DNA from: Campylobacter concisus
GTDB lineage: Bacteria > Campylobacterota > Campylobacteria > Campylobacterales > Campylobacteraceae
Direction of reading: 5' to 3'
Length of the DNA: 64,000 bases
NCBI RefSeq assembly: GCF_902460845.1
Contig: NZ_CABPVS010000005.1
Span: 3,152 to 67,151, forward strand
How positions within the stretch are numbered: the first letter of the stretch is position 1; every line of letters begins with the position of its first letter. The notes under the pieces were generated by a model. It was given only the letters and a program-made list of their open reading frames with translations, searched no databases and had not been told where the DNA came from. The translations under genes were made by a program, and so were the position numbers. Below are positions 16,840-27,936 of the stretch, in pieces.

Positions 16840-18564
16840 TTAAACTAAGGCTTTGCCTTTAAGTTTTGCATAAATTTCATTTCTCTTGCTAAGCTCTTCA
16901 TCGCTTCCGATATCAACTATCTTTCCATCGCACAAAAGCGCGATCTTGTCAGCACTCTCAACCGTACTTAGACGGTGAGCGATGACAAAGATGATCTTTT
17001 TGCTTCTTAGATTGTTTATCGCCTTTGTGATCTCTTTTTCACTCTCATTATCAAGTGCTGAAGTGGCCTCGTCAAAGATAAGAATTTGTGGATTTTGATA
17101 AAGTGCTCTGGCTATTGCTATACGCTGTCTTTGACCGCCCGAAAGGTTTGTACCAAATTCATTTAAGATAGAGTGGATACCATCATCTAGTTTGCTTACA
17201 AACTCATAAGCATTTGCCATTTTTAGTGCGTTTATCACGGCATCTTCGTTAAATTCTCTGCCGTAAGCCACGTTTTTAGCGATCGTATCGTTAAAGATAT
17301 AGACGCGTTGGGTAACAAGTCCGATATTTTGGCGAAGTGAGTGAATTTTGATATCTTTTAAATTTATGCCATTTATCAAAATTTCTCCGCCATTTACATC
17401 GTAAAATCTCATAAGCAAATTCATAAGCGAGCTTTTTCCGCCGCCACTTGAGCCAACAAGGGCTATAAATTCTGACTTATTTGCCTCTAAATTTATCCCT
17501 TTTAAGACCTCTTTGTCGCCGTAGCTTAGGCGGACATCGTTAAATTTGATAAGTTTTATCTCTTCATTTAGCTCTTTTTGGCCATCTTTTATCTGGCTTA
17601 CCTTATCCATCAGGAAAAAGGTCCTCTCGCTCGCTGCGATGGCATCTTGCATTTTATTGTATATATTTACGATACGTTTTAGCGGGGTGTAGAGCATGAA
17701 AAGCGCAGTTAAAAACGAGAAAAATGCACCCATATTTATATTTCCATCGATGACGTCTTTGCCGCCTATTATGATGACAGCTGCCACGCCGATTGAGCCA
17801 ATTGTTTCCATTAGTGGGCTTACTAGTTGCTCGATTTTTACGGTTTTAAGGTTTAACTTAAAAAATTTGTTATTTTCTTCAACGAAACGTGAGTGCTCGT
17901 ATTTTTGGGCATTATTTGCCTTGATGATCTCGATATTTGTAAAAATTTCACTCAAGGCTGAGGTTATATCAGATGTCTTTTCTTGCGATTTTTTTGAGAT
18001 TTTTTTCATCTTTTTAGCAAGGCGCGAGATCGGATAAATCGCTAATGGCATAACAACAAGTGCAAAAAAGGCTAATTTAGGGCTTTGATAGATGACTACA
18101 CAAAGCAGACCTATGATAGTTACAAGCTCCCTAATAAGCTCAGGTATGATGCTTGAAACAATAGATCTTATGCGCTCTATGTCGTTCGTGGTTCTGCTTA
18201 TTAGCTCGCCTGTTCTAAAATCATTAAAAAATTTCATGTCCAAATTTAGTAAATTTTCGACCATCTTTTCACGAAATCTTCTAATCGTATCTTGACCAAT
18301 ATACGCGGTAAAATAGGCCTGCATAAAAGTTCCAACATTTTTTAACAGATAAATAGCAATGATCGCACATGGCAGCATATAAAGCAATGTTTCGTTTTTT
18401 TCAACAAAAATTTTATTAAGTACTGGCTCCACTAGATATGCACTGACCGCTGTTCCGCCACTTGCAAGCCCCATGCCAATGAAGGCTAGGATGAAGTGTG
18501 GAATGTAGTCTTTAAAATAAGGACCAAAGCGTTTTAGTACATCTTTTAAGCCAAAGTTAGTCAT
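16840..18564 (-). CDS. msbA: Lipid A / phospholipid exporter, MsbA-type ABC transporter
   Basis: 574 residues, a half-transporter: six membrane helices in the first 310 residues, then an ATPase domain with Walker [12 protein letters not shown]-loop VTQRVYIF, signature NLSGGQRQR, Walker [13 protein letters not shown] and H-loop AHRLST. Length and layout match MsbA. It flips core-lipid A to the outer leaflet of the inner membrane for lipooligosaccharide assembly. It starts 8 bases before the cysS stop. A different exporter function cannot be excluded from sequence alone. Confidence 0.88.
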   Translation of the reverse strand: MTNFGLKDVLKRFGPYFKDYIPHFILAFIGMGLASGGTAVSAYLVEPVLNKIFVEKNETLLYMLPCAIIAIYLLKNVGTFMQAYFTAYIGQDTIRRFREKMVENLLNLDMKFFNDFRTGELISRTTNDIERIRSIVSSIIPELIRELVTIIGLLCVVIYQSPKLAFFALVVMPLAIYPISRLAKKMKKISKKSQEKTSDITSALSEIFTNIEIIKANNAQKYEHSRFVEENNKFFKLNLKTVKIEQLVSPLMETIGSIGVAAVIIIGGKDVIDGNINMGAFFSFLTALFMLYTPLKRIVNIYNKMQDAIAASERTFFLMDKVSQIKDGQKELNEEIKLIKFNDVRLSYGDKEVLKGINLEANKSEFIALVGSSGGGKSSLMNLLMRFYDVNGGEILINGINLKDIKIHSLRQNIGLVTQRVYIFNDTIAKNVAYGREFNEDAVINALKMANAYEFVSKLDDGIHSILNEFGTNLSGGQRQRIAIARALYQNPQILIFDEATSALDNESEKEITKAINNLRSKKIIFVIAHRLSTVESADKIALLCDGKIVDIGSDEELSKRNEIYAKLKGKALV

Positions 18565-19951
18565 TATTTTTCTCCCAAACTACGCCATTTGGCGTATCCA
18601 TGATAGAGATATTTAGGCTGGAAAGCTCATCTCTTATCTCATCAGCTCTTGTAAAATTTTTCTCTTTTTTGGCAAATGCGCGCTCATCAAGAAGCCTTTT
18701 AATTTGCTCCTTTTGCTCGTTGCTTACACCAAATTGAAAATACTCCACATAGTTTGTGCTGGCAATGCCTAAAATTTCACTTATAAGCTCTAAATTCGCC
18801 ACTACTTCGGCCTTATATGCTTTATCTTTTGGGCTATTATCAAGCCTTTCGTTTGCTGTTTTTACAAACTCATCAACACTTGCAAGCGCTTTTGAAGCGT
18901 TTAGATCATCACTTAGTGCCTCAAGTAGCTCATTTTTAAAGCTCTCATTTGCTGTGCCTGCTTGTACTCCATCAACTCTTTTTTTGAGGCGATAAATTTT
19001 ATCAAGTCTCTTTTTTGAAGCCACTAAATCTTCATCTGAATAATTAAAATGAGCCCTGTAATGGCTTGTAAGCAGATAAAATCTAAGCACTTCGCCATGA
19101 ACGTTTTTTAGGGCGTCCTTTACAAAAAAGCTGTTATTTAGGCTCTTGCTCATCTTTTCGTTATTTACTTTTATAAAGCCATTGTGCATCCAGTATTTGC
19201 TTAAATTTTTATGATAGGCGCATCTGCACTGACTTGCTTCATTTTCATGGTGCGGGAAGAGTAGGTCGATGCCACCAGCGTGGATGTCGATCTCAAATTC
19301 CTCATTTTCTTTATCACTTAGAAATTCTCTTATCATCGCCACGCACTCGGTGTGCCAGCCAGGGCGACCCTTGCCAAATGGGCTCTCGTACCATTTCTCG
19401 TCAAATTTCCAAAGCACAAAGTCTTTTTCGTCTCTTTTTTCTCCAAAGCTCGCCACACGTGCGATGAGCTCGGTGTTATTCTCTTTGCCGCTAATGCTAA
19501 AATATCCGCTATCCTTGTTTGTATCAAAGTAAATTCCATCACTGGTTTTATACGCCGCCCCTTTTTGCATAAGCAGCTCGATGTAGCCAATGATCGCCTC
19601 CAGACACTGCGTTGCCTTTGGTTTAAAGTCTGGATCAAGCACGTTTAGAGCATTCATGTCGCTTTCGTAATGTGCTATATATTTGTTGGTTATCTCTTCT
19701 AAAGTTTGACCAGTTTCAGCCATTTTTTTTAAAATTTTATCGTCGATATCAGTGTAATTTCTTGCAAATTTTACCTTGTAACCAAGTGCTTTTAAGACCC
19801 TTCTTAAAAGATCAAAGCTAACGGCTGACTTTGCGTGTCCTAAATGTGCATCGTCATAGACCGTTGGACCGCACAGATAGATGCTAACCTCACCTTCTCT
19901 TATAGGGCTAAACTCAACCTTTTCTCTTTTAGAAGTATCAAAAATTCGCAT
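18557..19951 (-). CDS. cysS: Cysteinyl-tRNA synthetase
   Basis: 464 residues. Class I motifs are present: [16 protein letters not shown] (HIGH as HLGH) near 28-43 and KMSKS in [11 protein letters not shown] near 265. Zinc ligands include C28, C207-type (WHTEC) and HHENE. It charges tRNA-Cys in the cytoplasm. The start overlaps murJ by 14 bases, and the gene overlaps msbA by 8, so murJ-cysS-msbA is one tightly coupled unit. Confidence 0.97.
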   Translation of the reverse strand: MRIFDTSKREKVEFSPIREGEVSIYLCGPTVYDDAHLGHAKSAVSFDLLRRVLKALGYKVKFARNYTDIDDKILKKMAETGQTLEEITNKYIAHYESDMNALNVLDPDFKPKATQCLEAIIGYIELLMQKGAAYKTSDGIYFDTNKDSGYFSISGKENNTELIARVASFGEKRDEKDFVLWKFDEKWYESPFGKGRPGWHTECVAMIREFLSDKENEEFEIDIHAGGIDLLFPHHENEASQCRCAYHKNLSKYWMHNGFIKVNNEKMSKSLNNSFFVKDALKNVHGEVLRFYLLTSHYRAHFNYSDEDLVASKKRLDKIYRLKKRVDGVQAGTANESFKNELLEALSDDLNASKALASVDEFVKTANERLDNSPKDKAYKAEVVANLELISEILGIASTNYVEYFQFGVSNEQKEQIKRLLDERAFAKKEKNFTRADEIRDELSSLNISIMDTPNGVVWEKNND

Positions 19952-21338
19952 TAAATATATCCTTTAAAAATGTTAAACCAAAATAAAGCAAAACCGCCGC
20001 AATAGTGATAGCGGCTATAAATTTAGGCTCGATTATAGCTAAAAATCTCTTAGCTCCAAAGGCTCTTATATATAAAATAAGCTGTAAAAATCCCCCAAGT
20101 GAGCTTGCAAATGCAAGGCCAGCTGCTCCAAATTTCTGCATCAAAATGACAGCTAGGATCAAATTTATCACAAGGCAGATGATAGAAATTTTGGCTGCCT
20201 CTTTTTGTTTCATATTTGCATAGAGCCAAAGTGAGAAAATTTTAGCCAGCCCAAATGGCGTAAGCCCCACCAAATAGGCACTTAGCACCTTAGCGCATTC
20301 AATGGTGTTTGCCCTTACAAAATTCCCTCTCTCAAACAAGAGCCAGATGATAAACTCGCTTAGCACTACGCCTGTGATGGTGGCTGCTAGCAGAGCACAA
20401 AGAAGCAAGTAAAAACTCTTTTTTGTCCAAACTAGGGCGTTTACCTCGTCTTTTTGCTTTAAAAGCCTAGTGATCTTTGGAAAGAGCGCTTGAGAGAGTG
20501 CGATCGCAAAGATAGCAAGCGGAAGCTGAAAAATTCTATTTGCATAAAAAAGGTAGCTTATCGAGCCACTTACTAAAAAGCTAGCTAGCCAAGTGTCCAT
20601 AAATGCGCTTATTTGCATCGCACTTGAGCCAAGTAAGCCGTGGTAAAAATTTACAAAAAAACCTTTGCTGCTAGCTTTTTTGCCTTTAAAATATCCGCTT
20701 AAACCGCCCCAAAAAATTTTATTTAAGGCGTTAAATTTCATAGCGATTAGATGCACCAAAACTTGCAAAATACCGCCTGCAACGACGCCAAAGCTAAGAT
20801 AAAGCGCAACCACGCTCTCGCTCTTGCCACGAGCTAAAAGTAGTGAAGCTATCATGGCTAAATTTAGCAGTGCCGTAGAAAACGCAGTTGTAGCAAAGTG
20901 TCCTTTGTACTGAAGTAATGCGCCCATAAAAGTGACGATATAAACAAGGGCTAGATAGTAGAAATTTATACGCACAAGCGGCACTGCACCCATGATATTT
21001 TGCTCACTCAGGCCACTTGCGATGATCTTTATAAAGTAGGGCGTAAATAAATTTACAAGAAGTGTCAAAACGCCTATAAAAAGTAGAAATTTGATGAAAA
21101 TTTCAGCCTGAAAGATCGCTTTTTTCTTGCTATTTGCAAAATTTGGCAAAAATGCTTGTGTAAAGGCACCTTCTCCAAATATGCGGCGAAATAAATTTGG
21201 TATTTTAAAAGCGATAAAAAAAAGATCGCTAAATATGCCAGCTCCAAGGATGGAGGCTGTTAAAAGGTCTCTTATAAGTCCAAGAATTCTTGAAACCATA
21301 ATGCCAACTGAGTTTGAAAAAAAGCCTTTTATAAACAT
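19938..21338 (-). CDS. murJ: Lipid II flippase MurJ (MviN family)
   Basis: 466 residues with about 13 hydrophobic helices. It begins [20 protein letters not shown] and contains the MviN/MOP-family stretch [20 protein letters not shown] near 52-71. It moves lipid II across the inner membrane for peptidoglycan assembly. It is first in the murJ-cysS-msbA run and divergent from the DUF342 gene across 121 bases. Confidence 0.94.
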   Translation of the reverse strand: MFIKGFFSNSVGIMVSRILGLIRDLLTASILGAGIFSDLFFIAFKIPNLFRRIFGEGAFTQAFLPNFANSKKKAIFQAEIFIKFLLFIGVLTLLVNLFTPYFIKIIASGLSEQNIMGAVPLVRINFYYLALVYIVTFMGALLQYKGHFATTAFSTALLNLAMIASLLLARGKSESVVALYLSFGVVAGGILQVLVHLIAMKFNALNKIFWGGLSGYFKGKKASSKGFFVNFYHGLLGSSAMQISAFMDTWLASFLVSGSISYLFYANRIFQLPLAIFAIALSQALFPKITRLLKQKDEVNALVWTKKSFYLLLCALLAATITGVVLSEFIIWLLFERGNFVRANTIECAKVLSAYLVGLTPFGLAKIFSLWLYANMKQKEAAKISIICLVINLILAVILMQKFGAAGLAFASSLGGFLQLILYIRAFGAKRFLAIIEPKFIAAITIAAVLLYFGLTFLKDIFNANF

Positions 21339-21459
21339 CGCCCACCTATTAAATTTGAAAACGCAATAGTAACAAAAGATGCTTTAAAGCTTACATAACC
21401 CAAATTTAATAAAATTTTGGCGATAATAAGAGCCAAATTTTATGTGAAATGGATCAATT

Positions 21460-23373
21460 TTGAGCGAGAACGTGCAAGAAAACGAGAGATTTTTACCGCC
21501 AACGCAAATTCAAACTTCAACGCCTTATATATCGCTTAAAGAATTAAGCAAGCAACACAGCGTACCGGTAGAATTTATAGATTTTAAAATTTTAGATATT
21601 TTGACTTATTATAAAAATAAAGATAATGAAGAGCCAGTTTTTGTTCCTGAAGAAAATTTAGACTTTTTTGATGATAATGCTTTTTATCTTGACGAGACAC
21701 TAGAGATCGAGCAGGTCTATGATGTGGAATTTTTTGATGTTAGGCTAAATGCTGTGCCAAAGCTTCCAAAGATAGAAATCGGTGTAAATTCAACGGTTAC
21801 AAAAGTAGTCGCAAAGGTAAAAGCCACAAAAGATTGTGAATACGAACAGCATTATGAAGATAAGCTTTTTGAATATATCGCCAAACAGCTTATGAAAGCT
21901 CAAATTTTAATAGGTATAAGGATCGGCAAACTAAAAGATGAGTTAAAACAAATCGCCTCAGTTGTGCATGTAAAGGGCGAACTTGATAAAGACTACATGC
22001 TAAACATAACACAAGGTATAAATCCAAAAAAAGCTACCGATGCAAAGATACTTTACTACTACAAAGATAAACTTGATGCGATAAAAGAGGAAGATAAGGT
22101 TGATTACGCTGATAGAGGTTTTGTTTTTGGCGTGGCACAAGATGAAGTGATAATGGAAGAGAAAAAGTCTCACGAAGGGCAAAATGGCCGTGATGCGAGA
22201 GGTAAATTATTAGCAGTAGAAAAGCCAAAAGAAGATACTGGTAAAGAGATAAGCATAAGCGAAAATATAGAGAGAGTAGAAAATGACGATAGCATAATAT
22301 ATATCGCTAAAAAATCAGGATATGTAGTTGAGAAAAATGGCTCATTTGATATCGAAGAGCGTATAGAGATAAATGAGGCAAATTTTAAAACAACTGGCTC
22401 TATTCAAGCAGGCACTGATACAAATGTGACTTTGGTGGTTAGGGAAACTGACACGATAAAGGATGCGATCGGCACTGGTATAATCGTGGAGGCTGATGAG
22501 ATCGAAGTAAAAGGAAATGTCGGTGCAAATGCGATGGTTAAAGCAAATGAAGTAATAATCGGCGGTCAAACACACCAAAAGGCTAAAATTTATGCAAAGA
22601 ATGCAAAAATTTCTATCCATATCGGTAAGGTTGAAGCTGAAAATGTCGAGATAGATAGGCTAGAAGGCGGAAACGTAGTAGCAAAAAGGGTTAAGATAAA
22701 TAGCGTCGTTGGTGGCTCTATAACCGCTCAAAATATCCAAATAAACACACTTGGTTCAAACTGCACTATCACAGCTTCACACTTAATAGACGTAAGATAT
22801 CTAAGAGGCACTGACAATAAATTTATAATCGATACTAGCAAAATGCCTGAGAGTGCTGAGGCTACGCAAGAACAATTAAATAAGATCGAATATACAAAAG
22901 CAGAGCTTGCCTCACTTCTAAAAAATATTGAAACAAAGAAAAATGTCATAAATGAAAATAAAGACTCGATTTATACCATAAAAGCAAAGGTAGAAGAGCT
23001 CTCAAAAGCTAAAGTGATACCGCCAGTTACCTTTATGAAAAAGCTAAAAGAGTATCAAGGTCTAGTCAATGAATACAACACTTTATTAAAAATTTTTAAA
23101 GATAAAAAAGAGTTGCTAGCTACTCTAAAAGATGAGCTTGAGATCATGCAAAATGGAATATTTTCTGCAAAAGTGATAAATAGAGGCAACTGGGTTGAAC
23201 TAAATGAGATTAGATTTGTTATCGTTGATCCTCCGCAAAATGTCACTTATATCTCAAAGCAAAATGAAACCGCTCATGCCATTACTTTGGAGAAGATCGG
23301 CGATGGCGATGAGGCTGAGTATAAGATCAAAAAGTCAAATAAATTAGAAGACTACACAGATACAAATTTCTAA
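21460..23373 (+). CDS. DUF342 / FapA-domain protein
   Basis: 637 residues. An N-terminal part of about 260 residues without a recognised motif is followed by a FapA/DUF342 beta-helix region (about 280-480) with repeated short hydrophobic strands such as ILVEADEIEVKGNVGA-like turns, then a coiled-coil (about 480-570) and a small beta end. FapA-like proteins are polymer-binding; no function has been proved for the Campylobacter member. Start TTG 21460 is the only usable one: an in-frame TGA lies five codons upstream and GGA precedes it by 6 bases. ruvA follows after 14 bases. Confidence 0.75.
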   Translation: MSENVQENERFLPPTQIQTSTPYISLKELSKQHSVPVEFIDFKILDILTYYKNKDNEEPVFVPEENLDFFDDNAFYLDETLEIEQVYDVEFFDVRLNAVPKLPKIEIGVNSTVTKVVAKVKATKDCEYEQHYEDKLFEYIAKQLMKAQILIGIRIGKLKDELKQIASVVHVKGELDKDYMLNITQGINPKKATDAKILYYYKDKLDAIKEEDKVDYADRGFVFGVAQDEVIMEEKKSHEGQNGRDARGKLLAVEKPKEDTGKEISISENIERVENDDSIIYIAKKSGYVVEKNGSFDIEERIEINEANFKTTGSIQAGTDTNVTLVVRETDTIKDAIGTGIIVEADEIEVKGNVGANAMVKANEVIIGGQTHQKAKIYAKNAKISIHIGKVEAENVEIDRLEGGNVVAKRVKINSVVGGSITAQNIQINTLGSNCTITASHLIDVRYLRGTDNKFIIDTSKMPESAEATQEQLNKIEYTKAELASLLKNIETKKNVINENKDSIYTIKAKVEELSKAKVIPPVTFMKKLKEYQGLVNEYNTLLKIFKDKKELLATLKDELEIMQNGIFSAKVINRGNWVELNEIRFVIVDPPQNVTYISKQNETAHAITLEKIGDGDEAEYKIKKSNKLEDYTDTNF

Positions 23374-23387
23374 GAATAAAAGGTTAA

Positions 23388-23945
23388 ATGATGATAAAAG
23401 CGATCGAAGGTATCGTCAGCAAAAAAGACCCTGCATTTGTGATATTAAAGACAAATAGCGGCGTAAGTTATGGAATTTTTATCTCACTTTTTTGCTCAGC
23501 CAAGCTTAGCAAGGGCGAAAAAGTCGAGCTTGCCATAACGCAGATCATAAGAGAGGATGCAAATTTACTTTACGGCTTTTTGGATGCAAATGAGCAAAAG
23601 ATGTTTGAGATGCTAATAAAGCTAAATGGCATCGGAGCTAGCACGGCTATGGCAGTTTGTTCAAGTCTAAGCTCACAAGCATTTACAAATGCCATAATAA
23701 GCGGCGATGCAGATACCTTTAAAAGTGTGCCAGGTATCGGACCAAAGACTGCTAGACGCATCATAGCTGAGCTAAGCGACGCAAAGCTAATAAGTGATGA
23801 GAGTGTGCCAAGCTACCAAAATGAGGCACTTTTGGCACTTGAGGCGCTTGGCTTTAAACGTGAGAAGATAGTGAAAATTTTGCCTGAGTGCAAGAGTGAA
23901 AATACGAGCGATCTTATAAAAGAAGCATTAAAGAAATTAGGATAA
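23388..23945 (+). CDS. ruvA: Holliday junction branch-migration protein RuvA
   Basis: 185 residues: OB fold first ([20 protein letters not shown]), two helix-hairpin-helix motifs ([18 protein letters not shown] and [19 protein letters not shown]) and the mobile C-terminal RuvB-binding domain ([15 protein letters not shown]). It binds four-way junctions and loads RuvB. The second ATG (23391) has better spacing from AAAAGG and gives the usual MI start. It lies in an operon with the DUF342 gene and ddl. Confidence 0.95.
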   Translation: MMIKAIEGIVSKKDPAFVILKTNSGVSYGIFISLFCSAKLSKGEKVELAITQIIREDANLLYGFLDANEQKMFEMLIKLNGIGASTAMAVCSSLSSQAFTNAIISGDADTFKSVPGIGPKTARRIIAELSDAKLISDESVPSYQNEALLALEALGFKREKIVKILPECKSENTSDLIKEALKKLG

Positions 23946-23956
23946 GGATTAAAAAG

Positions 23957-24997
23957 ATGAATTTAGGTGTAATATTTGGAGCAAAGAGCTATGAACATGA
24001 GATAAGCATAGTTAGTGCGATAGTTTTAAAAAATGTCCTAAAACAAGAGCTAAAATTTATATTTTGTGATTCAGATAGGGGCTTTTATCTCATTGAAGAA
24101 AAAAATATGAGAGCAAATTTCTTTAGCTCAGGCAAGTACAAAAATTCAAAAAAGCTCATTTTATCTAAAGGCGGATTTTTCATACACTCTCTTTTTGGTG
24201 ATAAAAAAGTAGAGTGCGACGTCATTATAAATTTGATCCACGGCATGGACGGCGAAGATGGCAAGATAGCGGCACTTTTTGACTTTTACGGGGTCAAATA
24301 TATAGGTTCAAGGCTTGAAGCAAGCGCACTTAGCTACAACAAAGAGCTTACTAAATTTCTAGCGCAAAAAGCTGGTGTAAAGGCGCTTGACTATGAGATG
24401 CTAACTCGTGAGAGCCAGCCAAAATTTCACTATCCTATTATCTTAAAGCCAGCAAGACTTGGAAGTAGCATCGGCGTAAATATAGTGCATGACGCCAGCG
24501 AGCTAGCTTATGCAAAAGACGTGGCATTTGAGTTTGATAAAGATGTGCTTGTCGAGCCTTTTATAAAGGGAGTAAAAGAGTACAACCTTGCAGGCTGTAA
24601 GATAGATGGAAAGATAAAATTTTCTATCATCGAAGAGCCAAAAAAGAAAGAATTTTTAGATTATGAGCAAAAGTATCTTAGCTTTTCAAACGAGAGTAAG
24701 GTCAAAGAGGCCGATATCTCTGAGGAGCTAAAACAAAAGCTCAAATTTAATTTTTCTAAAATTTATGATTGCGGCTTTGACGGAGCGATCATTAGATGCG
24801 ACTTTTTCGTGATAGATGATGAGGTCTATCTAAATGAGATAAACCCAAATCCAGGAAGCCTTGCAAACTATCTATTTGAGGATTTTGAGAGCACTTTAAA
24901 TGCTCTTGCAAACTCACTTCCAAGAGAGCGTAATATAAAGATCGATTATAGCTTTATAAACTCGATCACTTCAGTAAAAGGTCGCGGAAAAATTTAG
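23957..24997 (+). CDS. ddl: D-alanine-D-alanine ligase
   Basis: 346 residues, ATP-grasp fold. The N-terminal motif [21 protein letters not shown] is the Ddl start, [14 protein letters not shown] the family loop, and [22 protein letters not shown] text (about 300-320) holds the metal ligands. It joins two D-alanines for peptidoglycan precursors. A basal insertion near 230-250 is longer than in E. coli DdlB, as usual for Campylobacter. The adjacent murF uses its product. Confidence 0.95.
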   Translation: MNLGVIFGAKSYEHEISIVSAIVLKNVLKQELKFIFCDSDRGFYLIEEKNMRANFFSSGKYKNSKKLILSKGGFFIHSLFGDKKVECDVIINLIHGMDGEDGKIAALFDFYGVKYIGSRLEASALSYNKELTKFLAQKAGVKALDYEMLTRESQPKFHYPIILKPARLGSSIGVNIVHDASELAYAKDVAFEFDKDVLVEPFIKGVKEYNLAGCKIDGKIKFSIIEEPKKKEFLDYEQKYLSFSNESKVKEADISEELKQKLKFNFSKIYDCGFDGAIIRCDFFVIDDEVYLNEINPNPGSLANYLFEDFESTLNALANSLPRERNIKIDYSFINSITSVKGRGKI

Positions 24998-25061
24998 GCC
25001 ATTTAGTAGATTATAAAGTAGTTTGTGATATTTTACGTAAAATTTTACACAAAGAGCGACA

Positions 25062-25292
25062 ATGGTAACTTTTACAAAAGATGAAATTTATACAGCAACT
25101 GAAGTGGTTAGAAATTTTAGTTCAGTGCTCTCTCGCGTGGGAGCTAATGAATTAAAAAGAGCGGTCATTGTTAAAAATAATAAATTTGAAGCTGTACTTT
25201 TAAATATGGAAGAGTATGAGCGCCTTTGCGAAGCAGTGAGCGTGCTTGAGAGCATTTATACTGCAAAAAAAAGAGAAAACGATGGCGAGTAG
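25062..25292 (+). CDS. Phd/YefM-type antitoxin-like protein without a toxin partner
   Basis: 76 residues. The N-terminal half, MVTFTKDEIYTATEVVRNFS, followed by the usual beta strand RAVIVKNNKFEAVLLNMEEYERL, is the Phd/YefM pattern (DNA-binding fold, then a toxin-binding tail). No Doc, RelE or other toxin lies next to it; the following gene is an alpha/beta hydrolase that overlaps it by 11 bases. It may be an orphan regulator of this cell-wall operon. AGAGCG gives a weak ribosome site. Confidence 0.75.
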   Translation: MVTFTKDEIYTATEVVRNFSSVLSRVGANELKRAVIVKNNKFEAVLLNMEEYERLCEAVSVLESIYTAKKRENDGE

Positions 25293-26067
25293 AACGGTAA
25301 AATACGGCTCAGACGAGTATGAGATCAGCTACGAAGTAGTAAATCCAAAATGCAAAAAAATAGTGCTTTTCTTGCACGGCTGGGGTGCTAATAAAGAGAT
25401 AATGAAAAAGGCTTTTGGCTCTTATTTAAGTGATTTTTGCCATATTTATATCGATATGCCAGGTTTTGGTAAAAGCTCTATTTTGGATCCTTTAAAAACA
25501 AGTGATTATGCAAAAATCGTTGAAAATTTTTGCGCTGAGCTTGGCATAAAGCCAGATATTATCGTAGGTCATAGCTTTGGCGGCAAGGTCGCAACACTTC
25601 TGAAGCCGCCATATCTTGTGCTTTTAAGCTCAGCCGGTATAGTTGTCAAAAAGTCATTTATCGTGCGCGCAAAGATCGCTATTTTTAAAATTTTTAAGCT
25701 TTTTGGATTTGGAAAATTTTATAAACTCTTTGCCACAAAAGATGTGAGTGGTATGAGTAGAGTGATGTATGAGACCCTAAAAAACGTAGTTGATGAGGAT
25801 TTTACAAAGCATTTTGCTAGCTTTAGCGGCAAGGCTTTGATATTTTGGGGCGAAAATGATAAGGCAACACCTATAACAAGCGGGGAGAGCATACATAAGC
25901 TCATAAAACATAGCTCATTTTTCCCGCTTAGTGGCGATCACTTTTTCTTTTTGCTTCACGCTAATTTTATAAGCGAAGAGATAGAAAAAGGGCTAAAATT
26001 TGAGCCAAATGAAGCAAAAAATGTTGTGCTAGATGACGATGAGAGCGGGATCGAGGAGATAAGATGA
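25282..26067 (+). CDS. Alpha/beta-hydrolase
   Basis: 261 residues from ATG 25282; a TTG 36 bases upstream lies within the antitoxin gene and is not needed. VLFLHGWGANKEIM is the oxyanion-hole HG motif, VGHSFGGKV the nucleophile elbow (Ser), and GDHFFFL near the end carries the catalytic His; an acidic residue in WGENDKATP is the likely third member. Substrate unknown. The gene overlaps the antitoxin by 11 bases and murF by 4, so expression is coupled to cell-wall synthesis. Confidence 0.87.
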   Translation: MASRTVKYGSDEYEISYEVVNPKCKKIVLFLHGWGANKEIMKKAFGSYLSDFCHIYIDMPGFGKSSILDPLKTSDYAKIVENFCAELGIKPDIIVGHSFGGKVATLLKPPYLVLLSSAGIVVKKSFIVRAKIAIFKIFKLFGFGKFYKLFATKDVSGMSRVMYETLKNVVDEDFTKHFASFSGKALIFWGENDKATPITSGESIHKLIKHSSFFPLSGDHFFFLLHANFISEEIEKGLKFEPNEAKNVVLDDDESGIEEIR

Positions 26068-27488
26068 ATATATTTTTAAGCATAAGCACAGTTTTATTTA
26101 TCTTTGCGCTCGCTTTTTATGTGATTACTTGCTTTCAGTGGTTTTCATATAGGCCTGAGCGCGTGCTCTTTCACTTCACAAAACCCGCTTGGCACGTCTT
26201 TTTCTTTATAGTGCCTTTGGTGCTATTTTACACGACTGGCAAGTGGTTTTTTATCTATTTTTACTTTGCGCTTTTGCCAGCTCTTTATCTTTGGCACAAA
26301 AAGCTTGATAAAAAGTTAGTTTTTACTGCTAGGATCAAGCATTTTTTTGTGATCCTTGCTTGTGCTATCATCTTAAACTACGCTTTAAATTTCATCATCC
26401 ACAAGGCGTTTTTGGCTCCTATGCCACTTTTTGTCTTGGTCGTGAGCCTATTTTTTAGTGAAATTTTAGAAAAGATAAAATTTCAAGGCTTTAAAAATAA
26501 GGCACTTAAAAAACTGGGCGCAAACAAAGAGTTAAAGATCATCCTAATCACAGCAAGCTACGGCAAAACTAGCATCAAAAATTTTCTTTTTGAAATTTTA
26601 AAAGATAGCTTTGACTGCTACAAAACGCCTCGCAGCGTAAATACAATGGCTGGCATCATCAAAGATATCAATGAAAACTTAAGCGAGCAAACGCAAATTT
26701 ACATCGCTGAAGCAGGCGCTAGGCTAAAGGGCGACATCCTAGAGATCACTAAATTTCTAAATCCACAAATCGTCATCGTAGGTGAGATCGGCGCGCAACA
26801 CATTGAGTATTTTAAAACGCTTGATAATATCCGCTCTACCAAGCTTGAAGCACTTCAAAGCACTCGTTTGCAAATGGCATTTTTACATAGCTCGACAAAA
26901 AAAGAGCCAAGCGAAAATATAGAAATTTACGATGAGAGCCTAAAAGATATAAATGCAAATTTAGATGGAATTTCGTTTACGCTTGGTGACAAGAGTTACG
27001 CTTCGCCGCTACTTGGCAAATTTAACGCTACAAATTTAGCCGTTTGTATCAAGGTGGCAAGATATCTGAAAATGAGCGATGAAGCAGTAAATAGAGCGCT
27101 ATCTAAGATGAAAAACGTAGAGCACCGCTTAAGTAAGATCGAGGCTGGCGGCAAGCTGATAATTGATGATAGTTTTAATGGGAATTTCTCAGGTATGAGT
27201 GCAAGCTACGAGCTTGTAAGTACCTACGCTGGCAGAAAAGTGCTGTTAACACCAGGCATCGTCGAGAGCGATGCGGAGCAAAATGCAAATTTAGCCAAGG
27301 TGATAAATGAAATTTTTGATCTTGTCATCATCACAAGCTCGCTAAATGCTGAAGTTTTACTAAAGTACATCATAAAGCCAAAGATCATCATCTTAAAGGA
27401 TAAAAATAAAATGCAAGAAATTCTAGCTCAAAATACGCGTGCTGGCGATCTCATACTATTTTCAAACGATGCACCGAGCTTTATATGA
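26064..27488 (+). CDS. murF: MurF-type Mur ligase with a membrane N-terminus
   Basis: 474 residues. The first 140 residues hold about four hydrophobic segments in place of the usual soluble UDP-sugar-binding domain. The P-loop is ITASYGKTSIKNF near 165-177, with ASYGKTS for the usual GTNGKT, followed by the Mur-ligase centre (HRLSKIEAGGKLIIDDSFNGN) and C-terminal domain. It should add D-Ala-D-Ala to UDP-MurNAc-tripeptide, using the product of the neighbouring ddl. The membrane N-terminus is, as I recall, typical of epsilonproteobacterial MurF. ATGA overlap with the hydrolase. Confidence 0.87.
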   Translation: MNIFLSISTVLFIFALAFYVITCFQWFSYRPERVLFHFTKPAWHVFFFIVPLVLFYTTGKWFFIYFYFALLPALYLWHKKLDKKLVFTARIKHFFVILACAIILNYALNFIIHKAFLAPMPLFVLVVSLFFSEILEKIKFQGFKNKALKKLGANKELKIILITASYGKTSIKNFLFEILKDSFDCYKTPRSVNTMAGIIKDINENLSEQTQIYIAEAGARLKGDILEITKFLNPQIVIVGEIGAQHIEYFKTLDNIRSTKLEALQSTRLQMAFLHSSTKKEPSENIEIYDESLKDINANLDGISFTLGDKSYASPLLGKFNATNLAVCIKVARYLKMSDEAVNRALSKMKNVEHRLSKIEAGGKLIIDDSFNGNFSGMSASYELVSTYAGRKVLLTPGIVESDAEQNANLAKVINEIFDLVIITSSLNAEVLLKYIIKPKIIILKDKNKMQEILAQNTRAGDLILFSNDAPSFI

Positions 27489-27925
27489 AAAAGATAGTTT
27501 TTTTAATCCTAGCTTTAAATTTGGTATTTGGCTTTGATATTGATGATTATGACAGAGGTATTGAGGCGCTAAATGCCGGAGATTACGCAACTGCGTATGA
27601 AATTTTCTATGATGGCTGTGAGCAAAAAGATGTGCTTTCATGCGAGGCTTTGGGCGATATGTTTGTAAATGAAGAGATAAATGAGCAAATGGATAGTGAT
27701 CTAAAAAAGCACTCAAATATCGAGCTTGGCGTGAGTTATTATATGAAAAGCTGCGACCTTGGCTACCAAAATGCTTGTGATGATGTGATGAGCTTAAGGG
27801 ATGATTTAAACATAAGCCTTCCAGCTGGTGTTTATGAAAATGCCAAAGCAAGGTACGATGAGATAAGACAAGAAGACGAAAAAGAAGAAGCCTTAAGCGA
27901 GCAAAATGTGACTTTGCAAAAATAA
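27485..27925 (+). CDS. Exported Sel1-like, cysteine-rich Hcp-type protein
   Basis: 146 residues with a signal peptide (MKKIVFLILALNLVFG, cleavage near 16) and two Sel1-like helical repeats that each hold a cysteine pair spaced by seven residues: CEQKDVLSC and CDLGYQNAC. That is the disulfide pattern of Helicobacter cysteine-rich proteins (Hcp). It is probably periplasmic or secreted; no enzyme activity can be inferred. The C-terminus is a charged tail. It overlaps murF by 4 bases and converges with the next gene. Confidence 0.75.
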   Translation: MKKIVFLILALNLVFGFDIDDYDRGIEALNAGDYATAYEIFYDGCEQKDVLSCEALGDMFVNEEINEQMDSDLKKHSNIELGVSYYMKSCDLGYQNACDDVMSLRDDLNISLPAGVYENAKARYDEIRQEDEKEEALSEQNVTLQK

Positions 27926-27936
27926 ATTCTCTAGTT

